NCBI GenBank assembly: GCA_015207155.1 | Contig: JADEXK010000048.1 | Span: 1-46,479 of the forward strand | DNA: 46,479 nt | Origin: Nostocales cyanobacterium LEGE 11386 | GTDB taxonomy: Bacteria; Cyanobacteriota; Cyanobacteriia; Cyanobacteriales; Nostocaceae | Direction of reading: 5' to 3' | Shown: positions 7,385 through 15,542 of the stretch, in pieces | Layout of the letters: every line of letters starts with the position of its first letter | Position numbering within the stretch: position 1 is the first letter of the stretch | Program-made: the position numbers and the translations under genes | Notes under the pieces: model-generated | The model's database searches: none | Seen by the model: the letters and a program-made list of their open reading frames with translations, nothing else | What the model was told of the DNA's origin: nothing

Positions 7385-7505
7385 TCTAGTTGAAGTCTCT
7401 CTTTCCTTCGCGTTCTTCTCTTCTCCTTCGGAGACGCTGACGCGGTAAGCGTAGCTATGCCCGTCAGGGCTTTACGAGACACTTCGTGAACGTGCCTTCG
7501 TGGTT
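7385..7505. repeat. Interspersed palindromic repeat cluster
   Basis: The stretch contains CTCCTTCGGAGACGCTGACGC, GCGTAGCTATGCCCGTCAGG and TTCGTGAACGTGCCTTCG, a mosaic of short inverted motifs with no coding frame. Related fragments occur at 3732-3764, 18316-18360 and 38641-38680. Such repeats are common in Nostoc intergenic DNA. Confidence 0.6.
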
Positions 7506-7511
7506 ATGTTT

Positions 7512-7536
7512 AAAAAAGGCGAACATTTGTTCGCCT
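7512..7536 (-). terminator. Terminator of the chlL-chlN operon
   Basis: AGGCGAACA (7517-7525) pairs perfectly with TGTTCGCCT (7528-7536). Read on the minus strand the stem is followed at once by TTTTTTA (7517-7511). This is a textbook intrinsic terminator 40 bases after the chlN stop codon. It could also stop plus-strand transcripts weakly. Confidence 0.85.
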
Positions 7537-7576
7537 AATTATAAATATTTAGTGTTGCTCGATTAAAACCCAAAGT

Positions 7577-8986
7577 TTAAATCTTCGCTTCTTCTCTCAC
7601 CAACTTATCCCAACCCAAGTCCTTCAAATTATTATTCCGGCGTAGCGGACGAGTCACCAACTCTAGAATGTCACGCGCATTAGTAAAACCGTGAATTTGA
7701 GCAAAAGTAAACTCTACAGACCACTTAGTATTAATACCGCGTGCTTCCAACGGATTAGCATGAGCCATACCAGTAATTACCAAATCTGGCTTCAATTCAT
7801 AAATCCGTTGCAATTGGTTGTAATTATCCGGCTTCTCAACAATCTTCGGCAGAGGTACACCCATTTCGTGACAAGTCTTCTCCAACAGCGCCAACTCAGC
7901 AGCTTGATAACGCTTATCCATGTAGGGAATGCCGATTTCGTGAACCGTCATCCCGCAGCGTACCAAAAACCGTGCTTGGGAGATTTCCAACAAGTTATCA
8001 CCCATGAAGAACACTGATTTGCCGCGAATCAGTTTCACGTAATCTTCTATGCTTTCCCAAATTTGCGCCTCGCGCTCATCCAATCCTTGGGGAGTAATGC
8101 CAAAAACAGAGCAGATTTTCTCAATCCAAGCGCGAGTACCATCAGGGCCAATGGGGAAGGGTGCGCCAATCAGCTTACACTTACGGCGGCGCATTAAGGT
8201 AGTCGCAGTACGACTGAGGAAGGGGTTAACACCAGCGACATAATACCCTTCTTCAATCACCGGCAGTTCCGTGAAGCGCTTCGCAGGTAGCCAGCCGGAA
8301 ACCCTAATTCCTTGTTTCTTCAACTCCAAGGTTAACTGAGTGACAACAGGATCAGGTAAAGAGCCGAAGAGAACTAATGGTGGATGATCGACATACTCAG
8401 ATTCATCTTGCACCACTTCTTCTTTCTTCTTCCCGAAGTTGAGCAACTTTTGAATGGCGTTGCGTTCATTCTTGTCTGTTTCCGTTTCCGCCGCAGGAGC
8501 TTTATCAGGACAACGATTAGCCATTGCTGCTAATACGGTGTCTTCTCCTTGGGTAAAGGCGTAATCTAGACCATTAGCGCGCGCTACAACAATGGGAATC
8601 CCAATTTCTGATTCCAGCTTGGGTGCTAAACCTTCCAAATCAGTTTTAATAATTTCGGTGGTGCAAGTACCAATCCAGACAATTACACTAGGGTTGCGAT
8701 CGCGCTTAATTTGCAAACACAATCGCTTTAATTCTTCATAATCATTTAGCTGTGCCGAAATATCTCCCTCTTCCAACTCTGCCATTGCATAGCGAGGTTC
8801 AGCAAAAATCATTACCCCCATCGCGTTTTGTAGGAAGTACCCACAAGTCTTGGTGCCAATCACCAAAAAGAAGCTGTCTTCGATTTTTTGGTACAACCAC
8901 GCCACGCAGCTAATTGGGCAAAAGGTGTGGTAATTCCCAGTTTCACACTCAAAGTTTAAAGCTTCTGGTTGTTGAGCGATAGTCAT
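7577..8986 (-). CDS. chlN: Light-independent protochlorophyllide reductase subunit N
   Basis: A 469-residue ChlN subunit starting at ATG 8986-8984 (MTIAQQPEALNFECETGNYH). An in-frame ATG at 9124 would add 46 residues, but a GGGGAG ribosome-binding site sits directly before 8986 and 469 matches the family length. With ChlB (not in the window) it forms the catalytic NB protein, which resembles nitrogenase NifDK and reduces the D ring of protochlorophyllide in the dark. The conserved FCPISCVAW and GTKTCGYFL segments carry cluster-coordinating cysteines, and IVWIGTCTTEIIK is the next conserved block. It is third in the operon chlL-DUF5331-chlN and is followed by a strong terminator. Confidence 0.97.
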   Translation of the reverse strand: MTIAQQPEALNFECETGNYHTFCPISCVAWLYQKIEDSFFLVIGTKTCGYFLQNAMGVMIFAEPRYAMAELEEGDISAQLNDYEELKRLCLQIKRDRNPSVIVWIGTCTTEIIKTDLEGLAPKLESEIGIPIVVARANGLDYAFTQGEDTVLAAMANRCPDKAPAAETETDKNERNAIQKLLNFGKKKEEVVQDESEYVDHPPLVLFGSLPDPVVTQLTLELKKQGIRVSGWLPAKRFTELPVIEEGYYVAGVNPFLSRTATTLMRRRKCKLIGAPFPIGPDGTRAWIEKICSVFGITPQGLDEREAQIWESIEDYVKLIRGKSVFFMGDNLLEISQARFLVRCGMTVHEIGIPYMDKRYQAAELALLEKTCHEMGVPLPKIVEKPDNYNQLQRIYELKPDLVITGMAHANPLEARGINTKWSVEFTFAQIHGFTNARDILELVTRPLRRNNNLKDLGWDKLVREEAKI

Positions 8987-9127
8987 TTTAATTTTCTCCC
9001 CTTGATATTTAACGGCAGGTGAATATGGGACAGGCATCAGGGGGAGACGATTTTCCCCCCTTAATACCGTGGTTTGTGGCACATGACACCAGCTAGCAAT
9101 CCCTATATTCAACAGGAACGGCAATCA

Positions 9128-9856
9128 TTAAGCGTTGGGGAAGAGACGGGCAATCTCTGATTCATCAAAAACTCCAGATGGCAGTTCTTCCCCTAATAAA
9201 TCGTTATTGTCTTCACTTTTTTGCAATGCTGTTTCATCACCCCAGACATCTGACAATACGTCTCTAAAGGCGTTCTCGTCTGGTGTATTCAGATCATCCA
9301 GCATTTGCTCATTCAGCTGGGCTTCAGTTGCATTTGGGGCTTCAAAGGAAATCTCGCCAAATTCATCTGCTTCCATACTGGACATTTGATGGGATTGATC
9401 ACTCATGCCATTTCGGCTTTCTTGGGATTCGCCAACTACTAAATTTTGCAGATCCGAATCTATGCCAAAGCCACTGGTATGAGAAATCGCCAAAGTTTCA
9501 TCTTCGGAATTTTCATCCACGGTAACGGCTGACTGATATTGATTGATTTCTTCTGTTTCGACTGGAGGAATGAAACGGTTTCCGAGAGCAATATCTGGGT
9601 CAAAATGCAAATCCAGTACTTCAATCAGGGTATCGGCATCAGGATTTAATCTGGAAAAAGGCATCATTAACTGCGCTAACTTCGGTTCCAGCGCGTTGAC
9701 AACGCCCAGGATGAGGTATGAAGGTGGTCGCTTCCCACCATCAGGTGTGTACACTGACTCTGCTTTCATGTGCAGAGTAATCCATTCACGATTTGCCTGG
9801 AAAAATTGCAACCACTTTTGTCTTATTGAATCTGTAAAGCTATTAAAGAAAGCCAT
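9128..9856 (-). CDS. DUF5331 protein encoded between chlL and chlN
   Basis: A 242-residue protein from ATG 9856-9854 (MAFFNSFTDSIRQKWLQFF), preceded by GAGGAG five bases upstream; an ATG 12 bases earlier overlaps that site and is not preferred. The N-terminal 100 residues form a conserved domain (KWLQFFQANREWITLHMKAE, then RRPPSYLILGVVNALEP-like text at 45-60) known as DUF5331. The C-terminal 140 residues are strongly acidic and probably disordered (DENSEDETLAIS, ESEIARLFPNA at the end). Position inside the chlLN operon suggests a role in DPOR assembly or regulation; this is inference. Confidence 0.8.
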   Translation of the reverse strand: MAFFNSFTDSIRQKWLQFFQANREWITLHMKAESVYTPDGGKRPPSYLILGVVNALEPKLAQLMMPFSRLNPDADTLIEVLDLHFDPDIALGNRFIPPVETEEINQYQSAVTVDENSEDETLAISHTSGFGIDSDLQNLVVGESQESRNGMSDQSHQMSSMEADEFGEISFEAPNATEAQLNEQMLDDLNTPDENAFRDVLSDVWGDETALQKSEDNNDLLGEELPSGVFDESEIARLFPNA

Positions 9857-9886
9857 ATTGCTCCTCATCCTGAGAACTAGATGATG

Positions 9887-10753
9887 TTATACAATCATCA
9901 AGTCTAGTGCCTCTTCTGAATTAGGAACCTGGGGTTTACCCGGATTTAGATAAAAATCGGATAACAAAGAGAACAATTCCCGATCTGGAGCGTCATTAGG
10001 CACCACACCTTCTGGGCGTGCCAAAATTTGGTCAGCGATATTGAGATAGTAATCGCAAACGTAGCTCAAAGATGGGTCAGATTCTGCCATTTCAAATAAA
10101 GTTTTACCTTTAACGCGAGAAACACGAATATCTTCAATTAAAGGTAATACTTCCAAAACTGGCATGGGAACTGATTCTATATATTTCTCAATCAAGTCGC
10201 GTTTAGAAGTGCGGTTACCAATTAGACCAGCTAGACGCAGTGGGTGAGTCCGGGCTTTTTCTCTTACCGATGCAGCAATTCGATTGGCAGCGAACAAAGC
10301 ATCAAAGCCATTGTCGGTAACAATCAAGCAGTAATCTGCATAGTTGAGTGGGGCGGCAAAACCACCACAAACAACGTCACCCAGGACATCAAACAGAATC
10401 ACATCGTATTCATCAAAGGCGTTGAGTTCTTTCAGTAATTTTACTGTTTCACCAACTACGTAGCCGCCACAACCAGCACCCGCCGGCGGACCACCTGCTT
10501 CTACGCAATCTACACCGCCATAGCCTTTGTAAATTACGTCTTCTGGCCAAACATCTTCGTAGTGGTAGTCCTTTTCTTGCAGGGTATCGATAATTGTAGG
10601 AATCAAAAACCCAGTGAGAGTAAAGGTGCTGTCATGTTTGGGGTCACAACCAATTTGCAGAACTTTCTTGCCGCGTTTGGCTAGGGCGACGGATATATTA
10701 CAGCTAGTTGTGGATTTACCAATACCACCTTTTCCGTAAACTGCTAGTTTCAC
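9887..10753 (-). CDS. chlL: Light-independent protochlorophyllide reductase ATP-binding protein
   Basis: A 288-residue ChlL from GTG 10753-10751, with AGAGG nine bases upstream. An in-frame ATG at 10783 would add MTKNDKRQTT, but that stretch looks repeat-derived and lies outside the family. The nucleotide loop GKGGIGKST is at residues 7-15. Two conserved cysteines in GAGCGG (near 95) and DVVCGGF (near 129) hold the 4Fe-4S cluster between two ChlL subunits. ChlL is the NifH-like dimer that passes electrons to ChlN-ChlB with ATP hydrolysis. It is the first gene of the operon. Confidence 0.97.
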   Translation of the reverse strand: MKLAVYGKGGIGKSTTSCNISVALAKRGKKVLQIGCDPKHDSTFTLTGFLIPTIIDTLQEKDYHYEDVWPEDVIYKGYGGVDCVEAGGPPAGAGCGGYVVGETVKLLKELNAFDEYDVILFDVLGDVVCGGFAAPLNYADYCLIVTDNGFDALFAANRIAASVREKARTHPLRLAGLIGNRTSKRDLIEKYIESVPMPVLEVLPLIEDIRVSRVKGKTLFEMAESDPSLSYVCDYYLNIADQILARPEGVVPNDAPDRELFSLLSDFYLNPGKPQVPNSEEALDLMIV

Positions 10754-11309
10754 TGTTGTTTGCCTCTTATCGTTTTTTGTCAAACTCGTGGCTCAAGCTT
10801 TTGCCTTCACCTAGCCGTAGATGGCGATGTGTGAGCTATGTGATTGTCATTATTGTCGAATTTACACAGAAAAGAAAGAGGGTTGAAATATGAAAAACGA
10901 AATAAAAAAGTTTATTAAAGCTTTTTAGGATTTATTTGAATTTAAATCTTTTAAAAAAGCTTTTATTTGGCTAATTAAACCAATATCTTGTTATTTATAA
11001 AAAATTATAAGTAAAATAGTTACAAAAAACAAAAAAATATATGTACTTTTGTATATAATTTTCATGGATTTAGTTACCTTCAGGCAATTTAATACCCAGC
11101 AAAATGGGCTTAATCTTAGGGTTGAAGAGAGAGATTAGTCGCCCAAGGCTGAAAATAATACTCCAACTTTCAATAAGCAGAGATTATTGTTAAGTGTAAG
11201 TTACTGCCAAGACTAGTTAAGTTCTGCTTTTGAAAAGTTACGGATTTATTTGTAATAAATTATTAATTTTAAAATGTTGCCTGTTTGAGAAGGCTAAAAC
11301 TTAGGTGAA
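10754..11309. other. AT-rich intergenic region upstream of chlL
   Basis: A 556-base AT-rich gap with chlL transcription leaving leftwards. It should hold the chlL promoter. A TATAAT at 11054-11059 faces right and precedes a possible 24-codon frame (11064-11138), which I do not call a gene. The right-hand gene (11310-11564) points towards this gap, so its transcript ends here. No strong hairpin was found. Confidence 0.5.
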
Positions 11310-11564
11310 TTAGAATAAATCAGATTTGCGGGATTCGATTTCCTGTAATGATTGCCAGCCAGCTTGCCACTGAGAGCTGTCTTGTAATAGTTTGGCATTT
11401 ATCCAAAAGCGGACATTGGGGTCACAGGCTGCAACCATTTCGGCGTACACCCACTTACTTTGATTTTTACGATTGACTACTTGGAAGTGTCTCCATCCGT
11501 CAACTTTTTTCTGTGCTGTCCACTTAGAACCAACTAAGTAAGGAAATTTCTGTTTTTTAGGCAT
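11310..11564 (-). CDS. TIGR02450-type Trp-rich small protein
   Basis: An 84-residue basic protein with seven tryptophans. The pattern VGSKWTAQKKVDGWRHFQVV, then KSKWV-like QSKWVYAEMVAACD and RFWI, matches the small Trp-rich TIGR02450 family found in cyanobacteria and some proteobacteria. Its function is unknown. It has no signal peptide or membrane segment. It stands alone, upstream (by transcription) of the chlL region and just beyond the prfA terminator. Confidence 0.75.
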   Translation of the reverse strand: MPKKQKFPYLVGSKWTAQKKVDGWRHFQVVNRKNQSKWVYAEMVAACDPNVRFWINAKLLQDSSQWQAGWQSLQEIESRKSDLF

Positions 11565-11684
11565 GGGGTATGGGGCATTAGGTTCTCACAGTCTTTCAGA
11601 GTCAATACAAATTTGTTCTGTTGCTCAATCAAGGGCACATTACTATTATCGTATTGAAATGGAAGATGTACTAAACACGACATT

Positions 11685-11733
11685 AAAAAAACCGCCTATC
11701 TGTATTAAAAGATACAGCACAAAAGGCGGTTTT
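11685..11733 (-). terminator. Terminator at the end of the ribosomal protein/prfA cluster
   Basis: AAAACCGCCT (11688-11697) pairs with AGGCGGTTTT (11724-11733). Inside the loop a second stem CTGTAT (11700-11705)/ATACAG (11712-11717) can form. On the minus strand the stem is followed by a T-run (complement of 11685-11690). It lies 23 bases after the prfA stop codon. Confidence 0.85.
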
Positions 11734-11755
11734 CCACTTCTTTAAATCACAAAAA

Positions 11756-12853
11756 TTAGGTAGCACCAGAAGTTGCTAACTCTGCCAGACGTTCCTGCTG
11801 GTCTTGAGAGATGCAAGATTGAATAACGGTCTCTAAATCACCTTCCAAGACAGGGTTAAGAGAATAATTCTGTCCTAGACGGTGGTCGGTCACGCGATTA
11901 TCTTTATAGTTGTAAGTGCGAATTTTTTCCGATCGCGATCCTGTACCAACTTGCGATCGCCTCATAGAAGTAACAGCTTCTTGTTGTTCGCGTAACTTCA
12001 TTTCGTACAGTTTTGCCCGCAGAATTTGCAGCGCCCGTTCTTTGTTTTGCAACTGGCTACGTTCTTCTGTACAGAAAATCCGGATACCAGTGGGTTTGTG
12101 AAATAAGTCAGCCGCAGTTTCTACCTTGTTGACGTTTTGTCCACCAGCGCCACCAGAACGAGCTGTACTCATTTCAATATCTTTGGGGTCAATGTGAATT
12201 TCCACATCATCCACTTCTGGCATGATCGCTACTGTGGCAGTAGAAGTGTGAACTCTTCCCCCAGCTTCAGTTGCGGGTACACGCTGCACACGATGGACTC
12301 CGGCTTCAAACTTCAGCTTACTGTAAACGTTGTCACCCTGAATTTCCAGGATTACTTCTTTAAAACCGCCCATTTCACCCAGTGACTCGCTCACTAGTTT
12401 CACTCTCCAACCTTGGAGATCAGCATAACGGGAGTACATCCGCAATAAATCTCCCGCCCAGATACTCGCTTCATCGCCACCAGTACCAGCACGAATTTCC
12501 AACATGATATTTTTATCATCATTGGGGTCGCGGGGTAACAGTAAAACCTTCAAACGAGTTTCTAGGTATTCTAATTTTTCCTCTAATTCATTTACTTCCA
12601 AAGCTGCCATTTCATGCAACTCCGGGTCGCCGTTCGCCTCTTTGAGTACCTGACGCACCCCTGCCAATTCTTCAGTAGCAGTTTTCCAAGTTTCGTAGGT
12701 ATTTACTACCTCTTCCAAAGATGAGCGTGACTTGGCGATTTTTTGATACTCATCAGGATTTTGAGCAGTATCAGGGTCAGCCAGACGACGGGTTAATTCA
12801 TTAAAAGTTTGTTCGACGGATTTGAGTTTCTCCAGCAGATATGTTTCAGCCAT
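11756..12853 (-). CDS. prfA: Peptide chain release factor 1
   Basis: A 365-residue RF1 starting at ATG 12853 (MAETYLLEKLKSVEQ); an ATG ten codons earlier adds a non-conserved hydrophobic MLFLRSVAFV and is rejected. The stop-codon recognition tripeptide PAT is at residues 193-195 and the catalytic GGQ at 237-239, which places a water at the peptidyl-tRNA ester bond. PAT rather than SPF marks it as RF1 (UAA/UAG) and not RF2. It is last in the ribosomal protein cluster, 99 bases after rpmE with nested inverted repeats between, and is followed by a strong terminator. Confidence 0.97.
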   Translation of the reverse strand: MAETYLLEKLKSVEQTFNELTRRLADPDTAQNPDEYQKIAKSRSSLEEVVNTYETWKTATEELAGVRQVLKEANGDPELHEMAALEVNELEEKLEYLETRLKVLLLPRDPNDDKNIMLEIRAGTGGDEASIWAGDLLRMYSRYADLQGWRVKLVSESLGEMGGFKEVILEIQGDNVYSKLKFEAGVHRVQRVPATEAGGRVHTSTATVAIMPEVDDVEIHIDPKDIEMSTARSGGAGGQNVNKVETAADLFHKPTGIRIFCTEERSQLQNKERALQILRAKLYEMKLREQQEAVTSMRRSQVGTGSRSEKIRTYNYKDNRVTDHRLGQNYSLNPVLEGDLETVIQSCISQDQQERLAELATSGAT

Positions 12854-12884
12854 GACGAATGCAACGCTCCTTAAAAATAACAAG

Positions 12885-12948
12885 TTGGCTCAGCAAAAAA
12901 TGACAATCGACCCAGCAGACGCAGGGTCGTCGTTAACAGCAGAGCCAA
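12885..12948 (-). terminator. Nested inverted repeats between rpmE and prfA
   Basis: The outer stem TTGGCTC (12885-12891)/GAGCCAA (12942-12948) encloses an inner stem CGACCC (12908-12913)/GGGTCG (12924-12929). On the minus strand the inner hairpin is followed eight bases later by TTTTTT. It could act as an attenuating terminator that lowers prfA expression relative to ribosomal proteins, or as a processing site. Confidence 0.5.
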
Positions 12949-12952
12949 TCCG

Positions 12953-13195
12953 CTACTTTTTGTCTTGTTCTTCGCCAGAGGCTTGAGTGCTGCTCATACC
13001 ATATTTCCGCAGGAAGCGTTCTACTCGACCTTCAGTGTCGATCAGTTTCTGGGTACCAGTATAAAAAGGGTGATTTCCAGACCAAACATCTACGTGTAAT
13101 TCTGGCTTAGTAGAGCCAACAGTCATCACAACTTGACCGTTACAGTAAACTTTAGCTTCTGGATACCACTGGGGATGAATATCAGATTTTGCCAT
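12953..13195 (-). CDS. rpmE: 50S ribosomal protein L31
   Basis: An 80-residue L31. The conserved MAKSDIHPQWYPEAKVYCNG and HPFYTGTQKLIDTEGRVERF segments identify it; L31 bridges the 50S central protuberance and the 30S head. The four zinc-ligand cysteine positions of the metal-binding form read Tyr, Asn, Trp and Asn here, and the single Cys (residue 18) is off register, so this is a zinc-independent (C-minus) type. It lies between rpsI and prfA. Confidence 0.95.
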   Translation of the reverse strand: MAKSDIHPQWYPEAKVYCNGQVVMTVGSTKPELHVDVWSGNHPFYTGTQKLIDTEGRVERFLRKYGMSSTQASGEEQDKK

Positions 13196-13259
13196 TGGTA
13201 TTTCTCTTTTTCACACAACTTAATTTTAGCTTTAACTCTTAATCTTGCATCACTGAGAA

Positions 13260-13303
13260 CTGAGTACTCTTACTCAGCACTCAGCACTCAGGAAGGAAGC
13301 ACT
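13260..13303. repeat. AGTGCTG-type heptamer repeat between rpsI and rpmE
   Basis: Three heptamers ACTCAGC, ACTCAGC, ACTCAGG run at 13272-13292. A hairpin CTGAGT (13260-13265)/ACTCAG (13272-13277) precedes them. The 18-mer at 13286-13303 (ACTCAGGAAGGAAGCACT) recurs exactly at 31766-31783. Confidence 0.75.
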
Positions 13304-13306
13304 CAA

Positions 13307-13723
13307 TTAACGCTTGGAGTACTGAGGAGCTTTCCGGGCTTTGTGCAAACCATATTTTTTCCGTTCTTTGGCCCGGGGATCACGAGTTAGGTAGCCCTCA
13401 ATTTTTAGAGGTGGGCGATTTTCTGGATCTAGTTGACACAAGGCGCGAGCAACTCCTAGGCGAATGGAATCTGCCTGTCCGGTCAGTCCGCCACCTTCAG
13501 CTTTTACCAAAATGTCATACTCGTTTTCCAAACCTAGAGTTTCTAGAGGGTTTCTAATTACTCCCAGATAGTTGGCGTTGAATTGGAAGTACAATTCTCC
13601 AGGCTTACCGTTGACAATCAGCTTACCTTCACCGGGAACCAATCTGACCCGTGCTACTGCGGACTTACGTCGGCCTGTACCCCAGTACACGGCGCGACCG
13701 CTATTTGCATCTGCTACTACCAT
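13307..13723 (-). CDS. rpsI: 30S ribosomal protein S9
   Basis: A 138-residue S9. It shows the GTGRRKSAVARVRL motif near residues 15-28, LGLVARAL-type helix text and the universal C-terminus KYGLHKARKAPQYSKR, whose last arginine reaches the P-site tRNA. Its start codon overlaps the rplM stop by one base (TAATG), the classic rplM-rpsI coupling. Confidence 0.97.
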   Translation of the reverse strand: MVVADANSGRAVYWGTGRRKSAVARVRLVPGEGKLIVNGKPGELYFQFNANYLGVIRNPLETLGLENEYDILVKAEGGGLTGQADSIRLGVARALCQLDPENRPPLKIEGYLTRDPRAKERKKYGLHKARKAPQYSKR

Positions 13724-14178
13724 TAATTTTCTGCTCCAGGAATTGTATTAATGTTTAGTTCTTTGGGTTTTTGAGCCTCATGGGGATGAGTAGGCCCAGC
13801 ATAGACTTTTAATTTGGTAAACAACTGCTTGCCCAGGCTATTTTTCGGTAGCATTCCTTTGACGGCGTGTTCTACTATCCGTTCTGGTAAGCGCTGTTGC
13901 AGTTTCGCGAAGGTTTCTGTTTTCATACCGCCGGGACGGCCTGAATGACGACGGTAAAGTTTTTGGCTGCGCTTTTTACCTGTGACTGCTACTTTTTCAG
14001 CATTGACGACAATCACGAAGTCACCTGTATCTAGGTGAGGAGTATATTCGGCTTTCTTTTTACCTCTGAGGATCATAGCGATTTCACTGGCGAGGCGGCC
14101 GAGGCGTTTATCGGTGGCGTCTACTACGTACCACTCACGCTCAAGGGATGCTTGAGGAGGAAGGTATGTTTTGCTCAT
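13723..14178 (-). CDS. rplM: 50S ribosomal protein L13
   Basis: A 151-residue L13, an early-assembly protein of the large subunit. Characteristic segments are WYVVDATDKRLGRLASEIA (about residues 16-34), YTPHLDTGDFVIVVNAEKV (45-63) and VKGMLPKNSLGKQ near 108-120. It overlaps the end of truA by four bases (ATGA) and the start of rpsI by one. Confidence 0.97.
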   Translation of the reverse strand: MSKTYLPPQASLEREWYVVDATDKRLGRLASEIAMILRGKKKAEYTPHLDTGDFVIVVNAEKVAVTGKKRSQKLYRRHSGRPGGMKTETFAKLQQRLPERIVEHAVKGMLPKNSLGKQLFTKLKVYAGPTHPHEAQKPKELNINTIPGAEN

Positions 14179-15101
14179 TGGGGTTTTGCTTTACTTGCTG
14201 GTGTGGAATTGAAATAAACGGTTTCCTTAGGGGGAGTTATATCCCAATTTGGGTGTGGGTATTCCCCTAGATTATTTGTAGGAAAAACCAACTTAGGCAG
14301 GGTTTCGTACCAAATCTCTGGGGGAAAGGGAAAATCTGGATAGCCAACTCTTAATAAACACAAACCCTGGGGAGGGGCGGCGTGTTTGACTTCTTCCCGG
14401 CGTTGTTCTTTCCAGAGTTCGGTGAAACTGGCAAGTGAACGCTGGCCAGAGCCTACTTGTACCAGCATTCCTACTAACAGCCGTACCATGCCATACAAAA
14501 ATCCATTTGCCTGAATTTCAATATGAAGAAATGGCCCACTGCGATGACATTCTGCTGCTTGCACCTCCACCCAAGAATGCGATCGCTTTGACCCTGCACG
14601 GTGAAATGCAGCCAAATGATGCCTCCCCATCAGGGGTGTGAGGGCAGCTTGGATTAAGCATTCATCCAGGGGTGCATAATAATAATGCCAACTGAAGGGT
14701 CTGACGAACAAGTTCGGTCGATCTTCAGTGTATATCGTGTAGCGATATCGTCGATAGGTAGCACTAAAGCGAGCGTGCCAACGGTGATCGACACTAGCTG
14801 AAGCCCTAATTAGTATATCTGGGGGCAGATAACTGTTAAGGACTGTTGCCCATTTGTGTGGCGGTATTAAACCCGTGGCTTCAAAATGGGCTACTTGAGC
14901 GGCAGCATGGACTCCAGCATCGGTTCGCCCGGCACCATGTAGCGTGACATGATAACCCAGAATTGTCGCGATCGCTGTTTCTATCTCTTCTTGAACTGTC
15001 CGATGTTGTTTTTGACGTTGCCAGCCATGAAAGTGAGTGCCCAAGTATTGAATTACTAGGGCTACTCGATGGGTTTGTGGAGGCTGGTGGCTTTCTAACA
15101 T
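14175..15101 (-). CDS. truA: tRNA pseudouridine synthase A
   Basis: A 308-residue TruA taken from ATG 15101 (MLESHQPPQTHRVALVIQYL). The in-frame ATG at 15122 would add MAKDRIC, which resembles translated short-repeat DNA and is not preferred, although neither start has a clear ribosome-binding site. The catalytic aspartate is in GAGRTDAGVHA (near residue 61). The enzyme makes pseudouridine at positions 38-40 of tRNA anticodon stems. The C-terminal 30 residues after RVGYPDFPF are an extra tail. It lies between rplQ and rplM, the usual bacterial order. Confidence 0.93.
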   Translation of the reverse strand: MLESHQPPQTHRVALVIQYLGTHFHGWQRQKQHRTVQEEIETAIATILGYHVTLHGAGRTDAGVHAAAQVAHFEATGLIPPHKWATVLNSYLPPDILIRASASVDHRWHARFSATYRRYRYTIYTEDRPNLFVRPFSWHYYYAPLDECLIQAALTPLMGRHHLAAFHRAGSKRSHSWVEVQAAECHRSGPFLHIEIQANGFLYGMVRLLVGMLVQVGSGQRSLASFTELWKEQRREEVKHAAPPQGLCLLRVGYPDFPFPPEIWYETLPKLVFPTNNLGEYPHPNWDITPPKETVYFNSTPASKAKPQ

Positions 15102-15133
15102 ACAGATTCTGTCTTTTGCCATCTGTCATTCAC

Positions 15134-15154
15134 TAATGACCAATGACCAATGAC
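15134..15154. repeat. TAATGAC heptamer repeat upstream of truA
   Basis: TAATGAC, CAATGAC, CAATGAC in register between rplQ and truA. Same family as 21495-21529 and 28979-29006. Confidence 0.8.
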
Positions 15155-15159
15155 TAAAT

Positions 15160-15510
15160 TTAAACCAGCTCAATTATTGCCATTTCCGCCTTATCTCCCC
15201 GACGAGGGACAGTATGCAGGATGCGGGTATAACCACCTTGGCGATTAGCATACCGATTAGGAGCTTGTTCAAATAAAGCATGAACTAGTTGCTTGTCGTA
15301 GATATAGCCCAAAGCTTCCCGACGGGCTGATAAAGAACCATCTTTGGCTAGGGTAATCATTTTATCTACTTCGCTGCGGACAACTTTCGCTCGGATTAAA
15401 GTTGTGGTGATCCGACCATGACGGATCAGTTCTGTGGTCAGCGCACGCAAGAGGGCGCGACGCTGGTCAGCTGGTTTACTGAGTTTTTTAACTCGACAAC
15501 GGTGACGCAT
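15160..15510 (-). CDS. rplQ: 50S ribosomal protein L17
   Basis: A 116-residue L17. The N-terminus MRHRCRVKKLSKPADQRRAL and the C-terminal GGYTRILHTVPRRGDKAEMA are diagnostic. It lies near the exit tunnel of the 50S subunit. It follows rpoA by 32 bases, as in most bacteria. Confidence 0.97.
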   Translation of the reverse strand: MRHRCRVKKLSKPADQRRALLRALTTELIRHGRITTTLIRAKVVRSEVDKMITLAKDGSLSARREALGYIYDKQLVHALFEQAPNRYANRQGGYTRILHTVPRRGDKAEMAIIELV

Positions 15511-15542
15511 AATAATGCACTATGAATTTAGTAAAAATTGGC

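Noticed and set aside
8987..9124. 46-residue N-terminal extension of ChlN
   Set aside because: The extension is not part of the family length, and a GGGGAG site directly precedes the ATG at 8986.
11064..11138. A 24-codon frame after a TATAAT in the chlL upstream region
   Set aside because: Too short and without a ribosome-binding site or -35 element at proper spacing; kept only as a note in the gap description.
12854..12883. Ten-residue extension of RF1 (MLFLRSVAFV)
   Set aside because: Hydrophobic, not conserved in release factors; the family start MAETYLLEKL is at 12853.
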